From positions 1 through 44,894 of the forward strand of contig JAAFIM010000026.1 of assembly GCA_013297745.1 (NCBI GenBank): a DNA stretch of 44,894 nt, in the 5' to 3' direction. Origin of the DNA: Chitinophagales bacterium (lineage in GTDB: Bacteria > Bacteroidota > Bacteroidia > Chitinophagales > Saprospiraceae). Within the stretch, counting starts at the first letter, position 1, and every line of letters starts with the position of its first letter. Position numbers and translations under genes: made by a program. Positions 25,994 to 33,920 of this stretch are shown here, in pieces. The notes beneath the pieces were generated by a model, which did no database searches, was not told the origin of the DNA, and saw only the letters and a program-made list of their open reading frames with translations.

Positions 25994-27223
25994 TTATTTT
26001 CCAATCGTATCTCCAGCCCGTTTGAGCGAAAGTCTGAAAATTGTGCCCTGCCCCACAGAAGAGTATTTTACAAAAATTTTACCCTTGTGGTATTCTTCAA
26101 TAATCCGCCTGCAAAGGGATAAACCCAATCCCCAACCCCGTTTTTTGGTAGAAAATCCCGCCTCAAATACTTTTTTGTACAATTTTTTGTCCATACCCTT
26201 GCCTGTATCGGCAAAATCTATATGCACCCATTCAGTTTCAGGCACGATGCGGACGGTAATTTCCCCCTCACTATCCATAGCGTCTAACGCATTTTTCAAC
26301 AAATTTTCTATCACCCAATCTATCAGCAAAGAGTTGGCATTAACCACAACCTCTTTATAATCAGCAGCTGGTGGAAAATCAAATCGAATTTTTCGGCTGG
26401 CGCGCTGGCGGATATAATCGTGATAGCGTTGCAAATTATCGCTAATGGTTACAGGTTGTAGTTCGGGTATAGCCCCAATTTTAGAAAAACGCTCTGCTAC
26501 CACTTTCAACAGGTGAATATCTTTGCTAATTTCGTCCGCTGTCATCTCTAGCATATCTTTGGCATCTTCGTCTGTAGTGGTTTCTGCAGTAGCGCGTATA
26601 TTATCCACCCAACCTATCAACGAGCTAATCGGCGTACCCAATTGATGCGCAGTTTCTTTGGACATTCCCACCCAAACCCGCTCTTGTTCGGCAGCTTTGG
26701 CAGCGTTCCAGGTCAAAAAAGATAATAAAACAAAGGCAGCCAACAACCCAATTTGTAGATAAGGGAACAAAACCAGCTGATTGATGAGATTAGAGCGGCG
26801 AAAGTAGAGATAATTTTTATAAAATTCTGTTTCTATAATAATCGGCTGTTGATTGAGGCGCAAATCGGCAACTTCTTGGGCAAAAAATACAGCATCTTTT
26901 TTCAAATCTCTACCCTTATAGTTGAGCGCGTCTATAATTTTGAACTCTTCATCCACCAAAATCATTGGAATGGTCGTATTCAGTTCTTGTATGCGGCTGT
27001 GCAAACTCAAATCGCAAACTGCTGCCGCTTCTTCGCTCATTGTGGTGATACTTTTTTGCGCTTGCGACCAAATTTCTGCCATTTTTTCCTCTTCTGATAT
27101 TAACGATTGGCTTATAGTTTGGGTAAAATAGATGGAATAAGCCACCACGGCAGCCGCCAACATTAGCAAAAAAACACGCCATTCGCGCCTATAATAGAAT
27201 GAAAGTGGTTTTGAAATAGCCAT
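25994..27223 (-). CDS. membrane sensor histidine kinase
   Basis: A 409-residue kinase with two transmembrane helices (~17-35 and ~150-172) enclosing a ~115-residue periplasmic sensor with a helical start. The H-box is MSKETAHQLGTPISSLIGW with His193, the form common in Bacteroidota. HATPase motifs: N box ENLLKNALDAM, G1 DTGKGMD, G2 GWGLGLSL. The periplasmic domain has no recognisable PAS or HAMP signature. No response regulator is next to it; the only regulator in the window is the NtrC-type protein 6 kb away, so pairing is unproven. The ATG at 27223 gives a short cytoplasmic lead. Confidence 0.92.
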   Translation of the reverse strand: MAISKPLSFYYRREWRVFLLMLAAAVVAYSIYFTQTISQSLISEEEKMAEIWSQAQKSITTMSEEAAAVCDLSLHSRIQELNTTIPMILVDEEFKIIDALNYKGRDLKKDAVFFAQEVADLRLNQQPIIIETEFYKNYLYFRRSNLINQLVLFPYLQIGLLAAFVLLSFLTWNAAKAAEQERVWVGMSKETAHQLGTPISSLIGWVDNIRATAETTTDEDAKDMLEMTADEISKDIHLLKVVAERFSKIGAIPELQPVTISDNLQRYHDYIRQRASRKIRFDFPPAADYKEVVVNANSLLIDWVIENLLKNALDAMDSEGEITVRIVPETEWVHIDFADTGKGMDKKLYKKVFEAGFSTKKRGWGLGLSLCRRIIEEYHKGKIFVKYSSVGQGTIFRLSLKRAGDTIGK

Positions 27224-27227
27224 TGAG

Positions 27228-27255
27228 TTAGTGGTTAGTTATTAGTGGTTAGTTA
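27228..27255. repeat. two 14-bp tandem copies of TTAGTGGTTAGTTA
   Basis: Direct repeat 27228-27241 and 27242-27255, immediately upstream of the kinase start codon. It may be a regulatory site or replication slippage. Confidence 0.6.
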
Positions 27256-27260
27256 TACTA

Positions 27261-27444
27261 AAAAGTTGTTTAGTATTTATCAAATCATAAAAAAATAGCT
27301 CACGGATTTTGCGGATGGAACAGATTTTTACGGATTTTTTAGCCTAAAAATAAAAAATAAATCTGGCGGTATCTGTAAAAACAAAGTTCCGCGTAAGCGC
27401 ATCCGTAAAATCCGTGAGCAAAATTATAATACTAAACAAGTTTT
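27261..27444. repeat. nested palindromic element (184 bp)
   Basis: Outer arms AAAAGTTGTTTAGTATT (27261-27277) and AATACTAAACAAGTTTT (27428-27444) are inverted with one mismatch. Inner arms GCTCACGGATTTTGCGGATG (27298-27317) and CATCCGTAAAATCCGTGAGC (27400-27419) are inverted with one mismatch. The arms are separated by an AT-rich centre. No open frame of interest. The whole element can form one long hairpin. Confidence 0.75.
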
Positions 27445-27541
27445 AAATTAAAAAAATAAGTGTGTAACAGCAGCCTAAATTAGGGTTAGAAAAGTATATT
27501 TTACTATAAAATTAGAAATACCTAACATTAATAAACTGCTT

Positions 27542-27793
27542 AAACCAATGTTTAGGTCGCTCAAACCAATGTTTAGGTCGCTTAAACCAATGTTTAGGTC
27601 GCTTAAACCAATGTTTGGGTCGCTCAAACCAATGTTTAGGTCGCTCAAACCAATGTTTAGGTCGCTTAAACCAATGTTTAGGTCGCTTAAACCAATGTTT
27701 AGGTCGCTTAAACCAATGTTTAGATTGCTTAAACCAATGTTTAGATTGCTTAAACCAATGTTTAGATTGCTTAAACCAATGTTTGGGTCGCTT
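27542..27793. repeat. 12 x 21-bp tandem repeat array
   Basis: Twelve contiguous units of AAACCAATGTTTAGGTCGCTT with few changes: GTTTGGG for GTTTAGG in two units, TTTAGATTG for TTTAGGTCG in three adjacent units, and CTC/CTT variation at the end. A partial unit (AAACTGCTT) precedes it. No unit carries a stop codon in some frames, but no ribosome-binding context or non-repeat protein follows. The array ends 6 bp from the amine oxidase stop. Units of exactly 21 bp place each repeat on the same face of the helix. Confidence 0.95.
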
Positions 27794-27798
27794 ATTTT

Positions 27799-29160
27799 TT
27801 AATATAAATCGTAAATTTTCTCCGCTTCGCGCTCACCAGAAAGAAAAGCTCCGTGCACAGTACCCCGATATTCGCCATCGGTATGTTCGCCTGCAAAAAA
27901 CAGCTTATTTTCTACGGGCGTTTCAAACTCGGTAAAATCAGCCCTTGTACTTCCCAAAGCCGCAAAAGAGTAAGAGCCTCCAGCAAATGGGTCAGCAGTC
28001 CAGCGAGAAACTAATATATTGGTAGGATTTGGGATATTATTACCAAACATAATTCTCAATATAGCCATTATGTCCGTTTGTATTTGTGCATCTGTTTGCC
28101 CTTCCAAAGCAAGCCCATAATCGCCAAAACCAAAAGTCATCAATGCGTTTAAGTTCATAAACTTTTTCACATTTAGAAAATAAGGATACTGTCCTTTTAT
28201 AGCTGAACAATAGCCAAAGTATTGAGTATCAACCTCCCAAAAAGTATTGGGAAAAACTAGTAGAATTTTATTGACAGAACCCATTTGCAAGCGATTGATT
28301 GCACCCAATTTGCTGCTGGGCAATGCTGGGTTAAATTGTACAGAATTGGCTTTTAACACCCCCAAAGGCAAAGTACAAATAACGTGCTTAGCGGTAAAAA
28401 CTCCCCCATTTTGGGTGTTTACTATAGTATCAGTAGCGCTATAATCTATATTAGTGACGATTTGATTTAAACGCACATCTATACCTTCAGCCAAATGGTT
28501 GGCTATAGCATCATAACCATTGGGAAAAAGCACATCATCGCCGGGAAATACTTCATCCGCATCCCATCCTAATGATGAAAGCCGTTCTAAAGATGCTCCT
28601 GCATCAAACTCTGTATAAGCAGTAGCCATATACTGCAAAAGAGCATCGTTCAAAAAATTAGCCTGCACCTCTTCCATAGCTTGGCGAAGCGATTTTGTTT
28701 CTGTGGCGCGCTCTTTGCTGTCTTCCAAAAGGTCGTCGTATCGTGCCTCGTAGTTTTCTAAAGTTGTATCAGAGACTTCTGTGCCGTCTTGATAATAAAC
28801 CTGCACACTGTCATCATCTGTGCGGTAAGTACTTGCACCCACCTCATCGGCTATTTTGCGGATGGGATTTTTTCGGCTCGGTCCGTGTATCCAAGACGCG
28901 CCCATATCAGCAGGCATTCCCAAACTTCTATCCGTCCAAACTCGCCCACCGATGCGATTGCGCGCTTCGAGAACGATGATATTGGTAAAATTCATCGCCT
29001 TAAGTTTATAAGCAGCCGATAAACCCGCTATACCCGCCCCCAAAATCAAAACTGGGTTGGGATTGGGGGGATAATTTTTTTTACAACTTTGCAAAGCAGG
29101 AGATAACAACAAGCCCAAAATTCCCAAGCCTGCGTTTTTGGTGAAATCACGTCTGTTCAT
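27799..29160 (-). CDS. FAD-dependent amine oxidase (polyamine-oxidase-like), Tat-exported
   Basis: A 453-residue flavoprotein of the monoamine/polyamine oxidase family. The N-terminus MNRRDFTKNAGLGILGLLL is a Tat signal and is followed by LQSC, a possible lipobox. FAD-binding motif VLILGAGIAGLSAAYKL, then RNRIGGRVWTD and DMGASWIHGPSRKNP, which resembles plant polyamine oxidase and LSD1-type folds. The C-terminal FAD block FFAGEHTDGEYRGTVHGAFLSG is intact. The product would oxidise an amine, probably a polyamine, to an aldehyde, ammonia and peroxide in the periplasm or on the membrane. Export of an FAD enzyme already folded with its cofactor fits the Tat route. The 21-bp repeat array lies immediately downstream. 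Confidence 0.9.
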   Translation of the reverse strand: MNRRDFTKNAGLGILGLLLSPALQSCKKNYPPNPNPVLILGAGIAGLSAAYKLKAMNFTNIIVLEARNRIGGRVWTDRSLGMPADMGASWIHGPSRKNPIRKIADEVGASTYRTDDDSVQVYYQDGTEVSDTTLENYEARYDDLLEDSKERATETKSLRQAMEEVQANFLNDALLQYMATAYTEFDAGASLERLSSLGWDADEVFPGDDVLFPNGYDAIANHLAEGIDVRLNQIVTNIDYSATDTIVNTQNGGVFTAKHVICTLPLGVLKANSVQFNPALPSSKLGAINRLQMGSVNKILLVFPNTFWEVDTQYFGYCSAIKGQYPYFLNVKKFMNLNALMTFGFGDYGLALEGQTDAQIQTDIMAILRIMFGNNIPNPTNILVSRWTADPFAGGSYSFAALGSTRADFTEFETPVENKLFFAGEHTDGEYRGTVHGAFLSGEREAEKIYDLY

Positions 29161-29194
29161 ATAATTTTGTTTTATAAAAAATGAATAATAAAAT

Positions 29195-30232
29195 TTAATC
29201 CAATTTTAGATAAGGTTTTATCCGCACGGCGGTTTTTTTCTGGTCGTCCAATTCCATTATCGTTTGCAAGTAATCCAAATTTTTGACCCGTCCGCCCTGC
29301 CTTTCGCGGTAACGCACTATAGCTTTAGCCTGCCCAAAGGACAAATAGGGATGTTTCAACTCTTCGGCTGTGGCTATATTTACATTTATCTGCTTGGGTT
29401 GGGGATTGGGACAGGAGAGATTAGTTTTTATCCTTTGAAAAATAGAATCTGGCAGCCCGTAAACTTCCCCAATTTGCTCAATGCGCACAAATCCCCCCAA
29501 AGATTCTCTATATTTTACAATTCGGTTGGAATAACCAGCCCCAACCCCGCTTAACTGTTCAAAATCAGCCGCTTGTGCTTTATTTATATCCAAAACGATG
29601 CTGTTATTTTTCGCCTTTTGGGGATATTTTTCGCTAGGGTTGGGGTTTAAATGGTTAAAATTATTCGCGTTGGGGTTATTATTATAAATTTTTTTGGCGG
29701 TATCCGCTTGTGCAACTTGAGCGGGGTTTTTGGTTTCGGGCAAATCAATATAAGGCAGCAATCGCTCAAAATCGGCTGGCTGCAGGGTATAAATTTTGGC
29801 AAAATCGGCTTTTATCCTAAACTGTCCCCCTTTTTCGCGGTAATTGAGGATAGAATAAGCCACTTTTTCGCTTAGTCCCAATTTTAAAAACTCCTCTTTA
29901 GTCGCTGTATTAGGGTTGAAAACGGACAATTCCACCACCACATTATCCGTTTTGGCATCAGTGTCGTTGCTATAATCGCGGGGTTGATAATTGCTATAAT
30001 TATTTTTATACGAATTAGCAAAACTCTTATATTTATCCTCTTCTTGCTCAGCTATAGCCAACTGCGTGTTGAATATCTTAGCTTCTTCAGCCCATTTGGG
30101 GCTTATTTCCAACTTTGGGGATGTAAACAAAGGGGATAAAAATGGCATTAAGAACAAAAATACAGCTAATATAAGCAATATCAACAGCCCCCAGCGTTCG
30201 TTGCGCGAAAAATCAAAATAAGCGTTGGGCAT
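29195..30232 (-). CDS. membrane-anchored ComEA-like protein with three helix-hairpin-helix domains
   Basis: A 345-residue protein with one N-terminal transmembrane helix (~12-37) and three HhH units in the C-terminal two thirds: VFNPNTATKEEFLKLGLSEKVA (~105), DINKAQAADFEQLSGVGAGYS (~213) and NVNIATAEELKHPYLSFGQAKA (~275), the last two each followed by a YRE.(L/Q)GG block. HhH motifs bind the DNA backbone without sequence preference. In Bacillus ComEA a similar layout receives DNA during competence. A role in DNA uptake or envelope DNA binding is therefore plausible, but other Bacteroidota paralogues are not characterised. No other competence genes are adjacent. Confidence 0.87.
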   Translation of the reverse strand: MPNAYFDFSRNERWGLLILLILAVFLFLMPFLSPLFTSPKLEISPKWAEEAKIFNTQLAIAEQEEDKYKSFANSYKNNYSNYQPRDYSNDTDAKTDNVVVELSVFNPNTATKEEFLKLGLSEKVAYSILNYREKGGQFRIKADFAKIYTLQPADFERLLPYIDLPETKNPAQVAQADTAKKIYNNNPNANNFNHLNPNPSEKYPQKAKNNSIVLDINKAQAADFEQLSGVGAGYSNRIVKYRESLGGFVRIEQIGEVYGLPDSIFQRIKTNLSCPNPQPKQINVNIATAEELKHPYLSFGQAKAIVRYRERQGGRVKNLDYLQTIMELDDQKKTAVRIKPYLKLD

Positions 30233-30285
30233 AGCATTAACTAAAATTTATAATTTTTGATAAAAGTGGGATTGTCATAAATTGA

Positions 30286-30580
30286 TTTCAACTTAGTATA
30301 ATACAGAGTTTAAAAAGTCAGTGTGTAATAAAATGTGTCGCGCGAAGCGCGTAACTACACCAATCCGTTGAGTTTCTATACTGTCTGAAGCGAGACGGAG
30401 CGTTAGCGGAGCGAGTAAGTTTATAGAAACAAGGCGTTTTTGGTACTTTTTGCGCCTGCAAAAAGTACGAAGAAAAGAATTTTTAGGCGTAAGCCGTTTA
30501 AAAAATTCTAAAACACAAGTTTTTATAATTACAGTACTTAATAGCTCTTATTACACGCTTACTTTTTCAACTTAGTATAA
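30286..30580. repeat. 16-bp direct repeats flanking miniature element copy 3
   Basis: TTTCAACTTAGTATAA occurs at 30286-30301 and 30565-30580. The right copy overlaps the last bases of the element's terminal repeat; the left copy lies 10 bp outside it. They could be remnants of an earlier insertion or a target duplicated by a different mechanism. Confidence 0.65.
30312..30567. mobile_element. MITE-like element, copy 3, with different ends
   Basis: The 20-bp terminal repeats AAAAAGTCAGTGTGTAATAA (30312-30331) and the inverted TTATTACACGCTTACTTTTT (30548-30567) differ at two positions. The interior matches copies 1 and 2 from the GCGCG hairpin through GTACTTTTTGC-GCCT-GCAAAAAGTAC and AGGCGTAAGCCGTT. 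Copy 3 is shortened around GGAGCGTTAGCGGAGCG. It shows no TA duplication. In the internal stem, copies 1 and 2 have GTTTCTACA / TGTAGAAAC and copy 3 has GTTTCTATA / TATAGAAAC, a compensated C-G to T-A change. Confidence 0.75.
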
Positions 30581-30587
30581 CTAGAAA

Positions 30588-31943
30588 CTAATCCACCAAA
30601 AAAGTGAGCTTATAAGTTTGGTTGGCTGCATAAAAAACCGCCATATACACACCTTTTGGCAAGCGTGGGCTGCTGATATTAGCCAAAGTACTAGCGGCGG
30701 CTGCATCTATAAGTTGCCCATTCATATTATATATTTGATAATAATCAACTTGGGTTATAGTTGCAGAGTTAAAACGCTGGCTATAAGCATTATAATATAT
30801 AAGCGGGTTATCATTGGGGATAAAATTGCTAGCATTGATTAAAAAACTAACCGAATTGGAAAATATAGGGCAAGTATTTACATCAATTTCCGCAACTTGA
30901 TAATTTCCGTCCGACAAAGGCGTATATGTGGCGCTATTGGCGTTATTGATAAGCAGATTATTTTGATACCATTGATAATTAGCGAGCGGAGAATTGCTAA
31001 CCAATTGATTGTTGTTTAAACTGACAACGATGGGAGAAAAGCCATTTTGTTGGTAGCTAATTGAAGACTCTGCGCTGATATAAGTTAGTAAAGTATCTAA
31101 TTTATCACAGGTGGATTTTAGATAATAATCCAACCAAGGATTAACCACATTATAGCTAATTTGCTGTTGTGCCGCTCTGGTCAAAGTGATATTGGTAGAA
31201 GAAGTACTTTCACCAAAATCACAGGCCAAGTTGCTATTGGCAAAAAAACAATGTGCGCCGCCTATCAAAGAAATAAAAAGTTTTTTGTGTGCAACAGACA
31301 CCGCATCATACATAGGTTGATGATTGCTAGCAGCAGGCGTAACCCCGTCCCGCGAGCCAGAAAGTACCAAAGTAGGCACTTGTACTTGAGCAGCTGCACT
31401 TACAGCTGAAGGATTGGTTTCGGCAGGAGCAAATCCAATCACTGTTTTTATGTTTGTATTGTTGGCCGCAGCCAAAAACGAAGCCCCACCGCCCATAGAA
31501 TGACCTATAAGCCCTATATTATTGATAATTTTATTAAAAAACAAAGATTGATTATTCGCATTTTCTAATAAAATTTGCGCGCACAAAAAATTGATGTCAG
31601 CAGCAAAAGCTGAATGGCTTGGGCTGGGAAACAAACTGCTTTCTGTGCGAGGCATCAATACGATATAACCCCTTTGCGCCAACTCTTGCCCCCAATTTTC
31701 GTAAGCATCAACCCCCATAGCAAAACCGTGCGCCAATACCACCACAGGAAAAGAACCTTGTGCAATGCCAGCCCCACCATCTTGAGGATAATATATTTCT
31801 GTAGGTACGCTTCTATTGCTACGGGCTGCATCCACATAAGTAAATGTAGCATTTGTATAGCTATATGTTTGAGCGTTTAAAATATATACGTTAAAAAATA
31901 GGCAAAAAATGCCAACAGGTAGCCATTGATAAAAATTAGACAT
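30588..31943 (-). CDS. secreted alpha/beta hydrolase with C-terminal sorting domain
   Basis: A 451-residue protein from ATG 31943 (MSNFYQWLPV); an earlier in-frame start at 32039 would put 32 residues before the signal peptide and overlap the -7 box. Signal peptide GIFCLFFNVYILNAQ. The hydrolase domain (~45-270) has LAHGFAMG for the oxyanion hole, Ser149 in GHSMGGGA, Asp199 in SGSRDGVTP and His231 in GGAHCFF. This is the pattern of PAF-acetylhydrolase and dienelactone-type hydrolases. The C-terminal ~80 residues (YYQIYNMNGQLIDAAAASTL, LPKGVYMAVFY) look like a T9SS sorting domain. It probably acts as a surface esterase or lipase. The substrate is unknown. Confidence 0.88.
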   Translation of the reverse strand: MSNFYQWLPVGIFCLFFNVYILNAQTYSYTNATFTYVDAARSNRSVPTEIYYPQDGGAGIAQGSFPVVVLAHGFAMGVDAYENWGQELAQRGYIVLMPRTESSLFPSPSHSAFAADINFLCAQILLENANNQSLFFNKIINNIGLIGHSMGGGASFLAAANNTNIKTVIGFAPAETNPSAVSAAAQVQVPTLVLSGSRDGVTPAASNHQPMYDAVSVAHKKLFISLIGGAHCFFANSNLACDFGESTSSTNITLTRAAQQQISYNVVNPWLDYYLKSTCDKLDTLLTYISAESSISYQQNGFSPIVVSLNNNQLVSNSPLANYQWYQNNLLINNANSATYTPLSDGNYQVAEIDVNTCPIFSNSVSFLINASNFIPNDNPLIYYNAYSQRFNSATITQVDYYQIYNMNGQLIDAAAASTLANISSPRLPKGVYMAVFYAANQTYKLTFLVD

Positions 31944-32005
31944 ATTATATTTTTTTGTTATAAAAAAAACGAAGTATTGCAGCTTTGCAATGCTAAAATA
32001 AACCG

Positions 32006-32013
32006 CAAATATA
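32006..32013 (-). promoter_or_regulatory. -7 box for the secreted hydrolase
   Basis: Reads TATATTTG on the minus strand, 62 bp upstream of ATG 31943. It would lie inside the coding region if the longer start were used, which favours the shorter start. Confidence 0.5.
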
Positions 32014-32055
32014 AAACAATAAAAATTATCAAATAGCATTTATTCATTAAAAACG

Positions 32056-32077
32056 AAAAAAGCCCGCCGAAGCGAGC
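32056..32077 (-). terminator. intrinsic terminator ending the lipoprotein operon
   Basis: On the minus strand GCTCGC-TTCG-GCGGGC followed by T6. It has a UUCG-type loop with one G-U pair and lies 7 bp past the last lipoprotein stop. Confidence 0.85.
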
Positions 32078-32083
32078 AAGATA

Positions 32084-32839
32084 CTATTTTTGAAAACTGC
32101 GAATAAGCGAATCCATAGCAAAATGGGGTATAACTTGAGTGGCTAATTTTGGAGAGTGATTATTTGCTATTTGCCAAAATAAATCCCTAGGCATTTGCTG
32201 GCGTACCAATCGGTGAGTGTAAATAAGTGGTTTTTTCTTTTTGCGCTCATTTTCATAACGCTGGCTGAAATTACCCAAAGAATCCCGATTCTGAACGTTG
32301 CGTTTCCAAAGAATTTGATTAGGCGTATGCAAAAAACTATCGCGGGTGTATTTTACCAACCGTGTGCTGAAATAGGTCGTATCGTTGATTTTATAAAATT
32401 TCCACAAAGGACGTTCCAACTCAAAACTATCTGTATAACTCGCATCGTACATATCACAAACACAGCGTTCCACTAAATAAGGGCTGCGGTAATGATACAA
32501 ATAAAACGAATCCGCCCAATTCACGCGATACATATACAAAGAGTCAAAATCGGCCGCTTCATAACCTCTTTCTGGATTGGGCAAAAGCGTATTAATGGTG
32601 TCCGAAATAGCAGTTCCTATTTGTGCGAATAAATCAAAATTACTGTAATACGTGCGGCTTTTAGCCATTTTTTGCCTATTTATCCAATCATTTTCGTAAG
32701 CCTCCAAGTAAGTACTGCAAAATTCGGATTTATGATGCATACAATTTGTGCCTTTTTCGGGTTGGATAAATAAGCCAATTACAGAAAAACAACTTGAACA
32801 AACAAAACAAAAGGATAAATATATAAATAATTTCGTCAT
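32084..32839 (-). CDS. lipoprotein of the WKFY-INDT family, paralogue 5
   Basis: A 251-residue protein with signal peptide and lipobox CSSC. It belongs to a local family of four: shared blocks are SNFDLF, NWADSFYLYHYRSPYLVE, RPLWKFYKINDTTYFSTRL, RDSFLHTPNQILWKR and the C-terminal FAMDSLIRSFQK. No known domain. Six conserved Cys residues (C31?-CSTY, CVCD) suggest disulfides. It is closest in sequence to the copy at 36260-36964 (identical C-terminal and central blocks). It is the last gene of the operon; its ATG overlaps the stop of the gene before by 4 bp. Function unknown. Repeated lipoproteins next to a protease-like protein could act as immunity proteins or as anchors. Confidence 0.85.
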   Translation of the reverse strand: MTKLFIYLSFCFVCSSCFSVIGLFIQPEKGTNCMHHKSEFCSTYLEAYENDWINRQKMAKSRTYYSNFDLFAQIGTAISDTINTLLPNPERGYEAADFDSLYMYRVNWADSFYLYHYRSPYLVERCVCDMYDASYTDSFELERPLWKFYKINDTTYFSTRLVKYTRDSFLHTPNQILWKRNVQNRDSLGNFSQRYENERKKKKPLIYTHRLVRQQMPRDLFWQIANNHSPKLATQVIPHFAMDSLIRSFQK

Positions 32840-33591
32840 TTATTTTCTATTATTGGTAAGTATAAGTCAGCATTCAACAGCAAACTATCTGAAAGATATT
32901 GATTAGTGACTATACCATAATGAAACTGTTTGTATAAAGGATAATCATTTTTGAATATCGCATCAAACAAATAATAGGGCGTATTCTGCTTTTCTTTGGC
33001 ACTTATCCAAACCTCTGGCCAATTGGAGGTATCTTGAATAAAATTATCTCTTTGCATTACTATCAAAGTAGGTGTGTGCAAAAAAGTATCCACTACATAA
33101 CAGCGTAAACAAACTTCACCCCATTTATGTCCGCCTCCCGCCCTTGTACTCATAGTTAAAGTGTCATTTATTTTATAAAATTTCCAAAGAGGAGGTTGAT
33201 AAATTACAGCAGGAATTTTTTGCAAAGTATCTATTTCTTCAGGTACAAAATTATGCACAGCAGCTGCGAGCGAATAATCATTGTGAAAATAATACAAATA
33301 AAATGAATCTTGCCAACTTTTTTTAATAATGAACGCCCCACGCGCTGGGCGATATTTATTCCCCTTCAAGTTGTACAAATCAAAACTACGAAATACCTCA
33401 AAGCTATCAGAATGCTGTTTTTTCCACACTTGCCTTTTATGTTTTTTGTAGGATTTTATATATTGGGTATGGAAAACGTGGATATTTTCCCCAACTTCTC
33501 CTATGCCTAACATCCTATATTGGCAACTAATCCCAAACAAAATGAATAATCCCAGCAAGCTAAAAAGTTTAATTAACTGATTGCTCATCAT
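32836..33591 (-). CDS. lipoprotein of the WKFY-INDT family, paralogue 4 (divergent)
   Basis: A 251-residue lipoprotein with lipobox FGISC. It keeps the family core (FRSFDLYNLKG, KKSWQDSFYLYYFHNDYS, QPPLWKFYKINDTLTMSTR, VDTFLHTPTLIVM) but not the SLIRSFQK tail; its C-terminus reads LLNADLYLPIIENK. It starts within the 3' end of the 99-residue lipoprotein gene (23 bp overlap) and its stop overlaps the next start as ATGA, so translation is likely coupled. Unlike paralogue 5 it has no CVCD cluster. Function unknown. Confidence 0.82.
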   Translation of the reverse strand: MMSNQLIKLFSLLGLFILFGISCQYRMLGIGEVGENIHVFHTQYIKSYKKHKRQVWKKQHSDSFEVFRSFDLYNLKGNKYRPARGAFIIKKSWQDSFYLYYFHNDYSLAAAVHNFVPEEIDTLQKIPAVIYQPPLWKFYKINDTLTMSTRAGGGHKWGEVCLRCYVVDTFLHTPTLIVMQRDNFIQDTSNWPEVWISAKEKQNTPYYLFDAIFKNDYPLYKQFHYGIVTNQYLSDSLLLNADLYLPIIENK

Positions 33592-33868
33592 TATTGTTAT
33601 TTTTTTTGCGCTTTTTACGTTCTAAATGCTTAGCGATTTTCTCTAAACGATTTTTATTTCGTTCGTTAAAATTATCGTTAACTTCAATAATTGCGCCATT
33701 TTTATCAATGATAGGTAGCAAAGATTGGTCAGCTAAATTTTCTATAGTGGCACTATCCCCTATTTGCAAAAATTCTTCAATGGTTGGGTTGTTTTTATCC
33801 TTTCCAATTAAATAAAGACAGCTTTGTAAGAAAATGAAAGCGAATAAAAAGAGAGATAATTTAATCAT
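33569..33868 (-). CDS. small lipoprotein sharing the C-terminal tail of the protease-like protein
   Basis: A 99-residue lipoprotein with lipobox LQSC (Cys17). The region after residue ~45 (LLPIIDKNGAIIEVNDNF, NRLEKIAKHLERKKRKK) matches the tail of the protease-like protein upstream (LPIIDKYGNVVESDINF, DRLNKIAKQLKK). It lacks the WKFY-INDT core. The tail is basic at its end and probably helical. It is positioned between paralogues 2 and 4 in the same operon. A membrane-anchored molecule carrying only the tail could compete for, or be, the partner bound by the tail of the protease-like protein. Confidence 0.75.
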   Translation of the reverse strand: MIKLSLFLFAFIFLQSCLYLIGKDKNNPTIEEFLQIGDSATIENLADQSLLPIIDKNGAIIEVNDNFNERNKNRLEKIAKHLERKKRKKNNNNDEQSVN

Positions 33869-33920
33869 TATTTACAATAGGCAATTTTTTATCCGATAAT
33901 CAATAAAAAGTGAGCATAAA

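Noticed and set aside
27542-27793. CRISPR array
   Set aside because: The units are contiguous with no spacers, and no cas gene is in the window.
27548-27802. Reading frames of MFRSLKP or GRSNQCL repeats over the tandem array
   Set aside because: A 21-bp unit without stop codons keeps several frames open on both strands. There is no non-repeat domain, no start context and no protein family.
31943-32039. Longer N-terminus for the secreted hydrolase starting at 32039
   Set aside because: It would put a second hydrophobic stretch before the signal peptide and place the promoter-like box inside the coding region.
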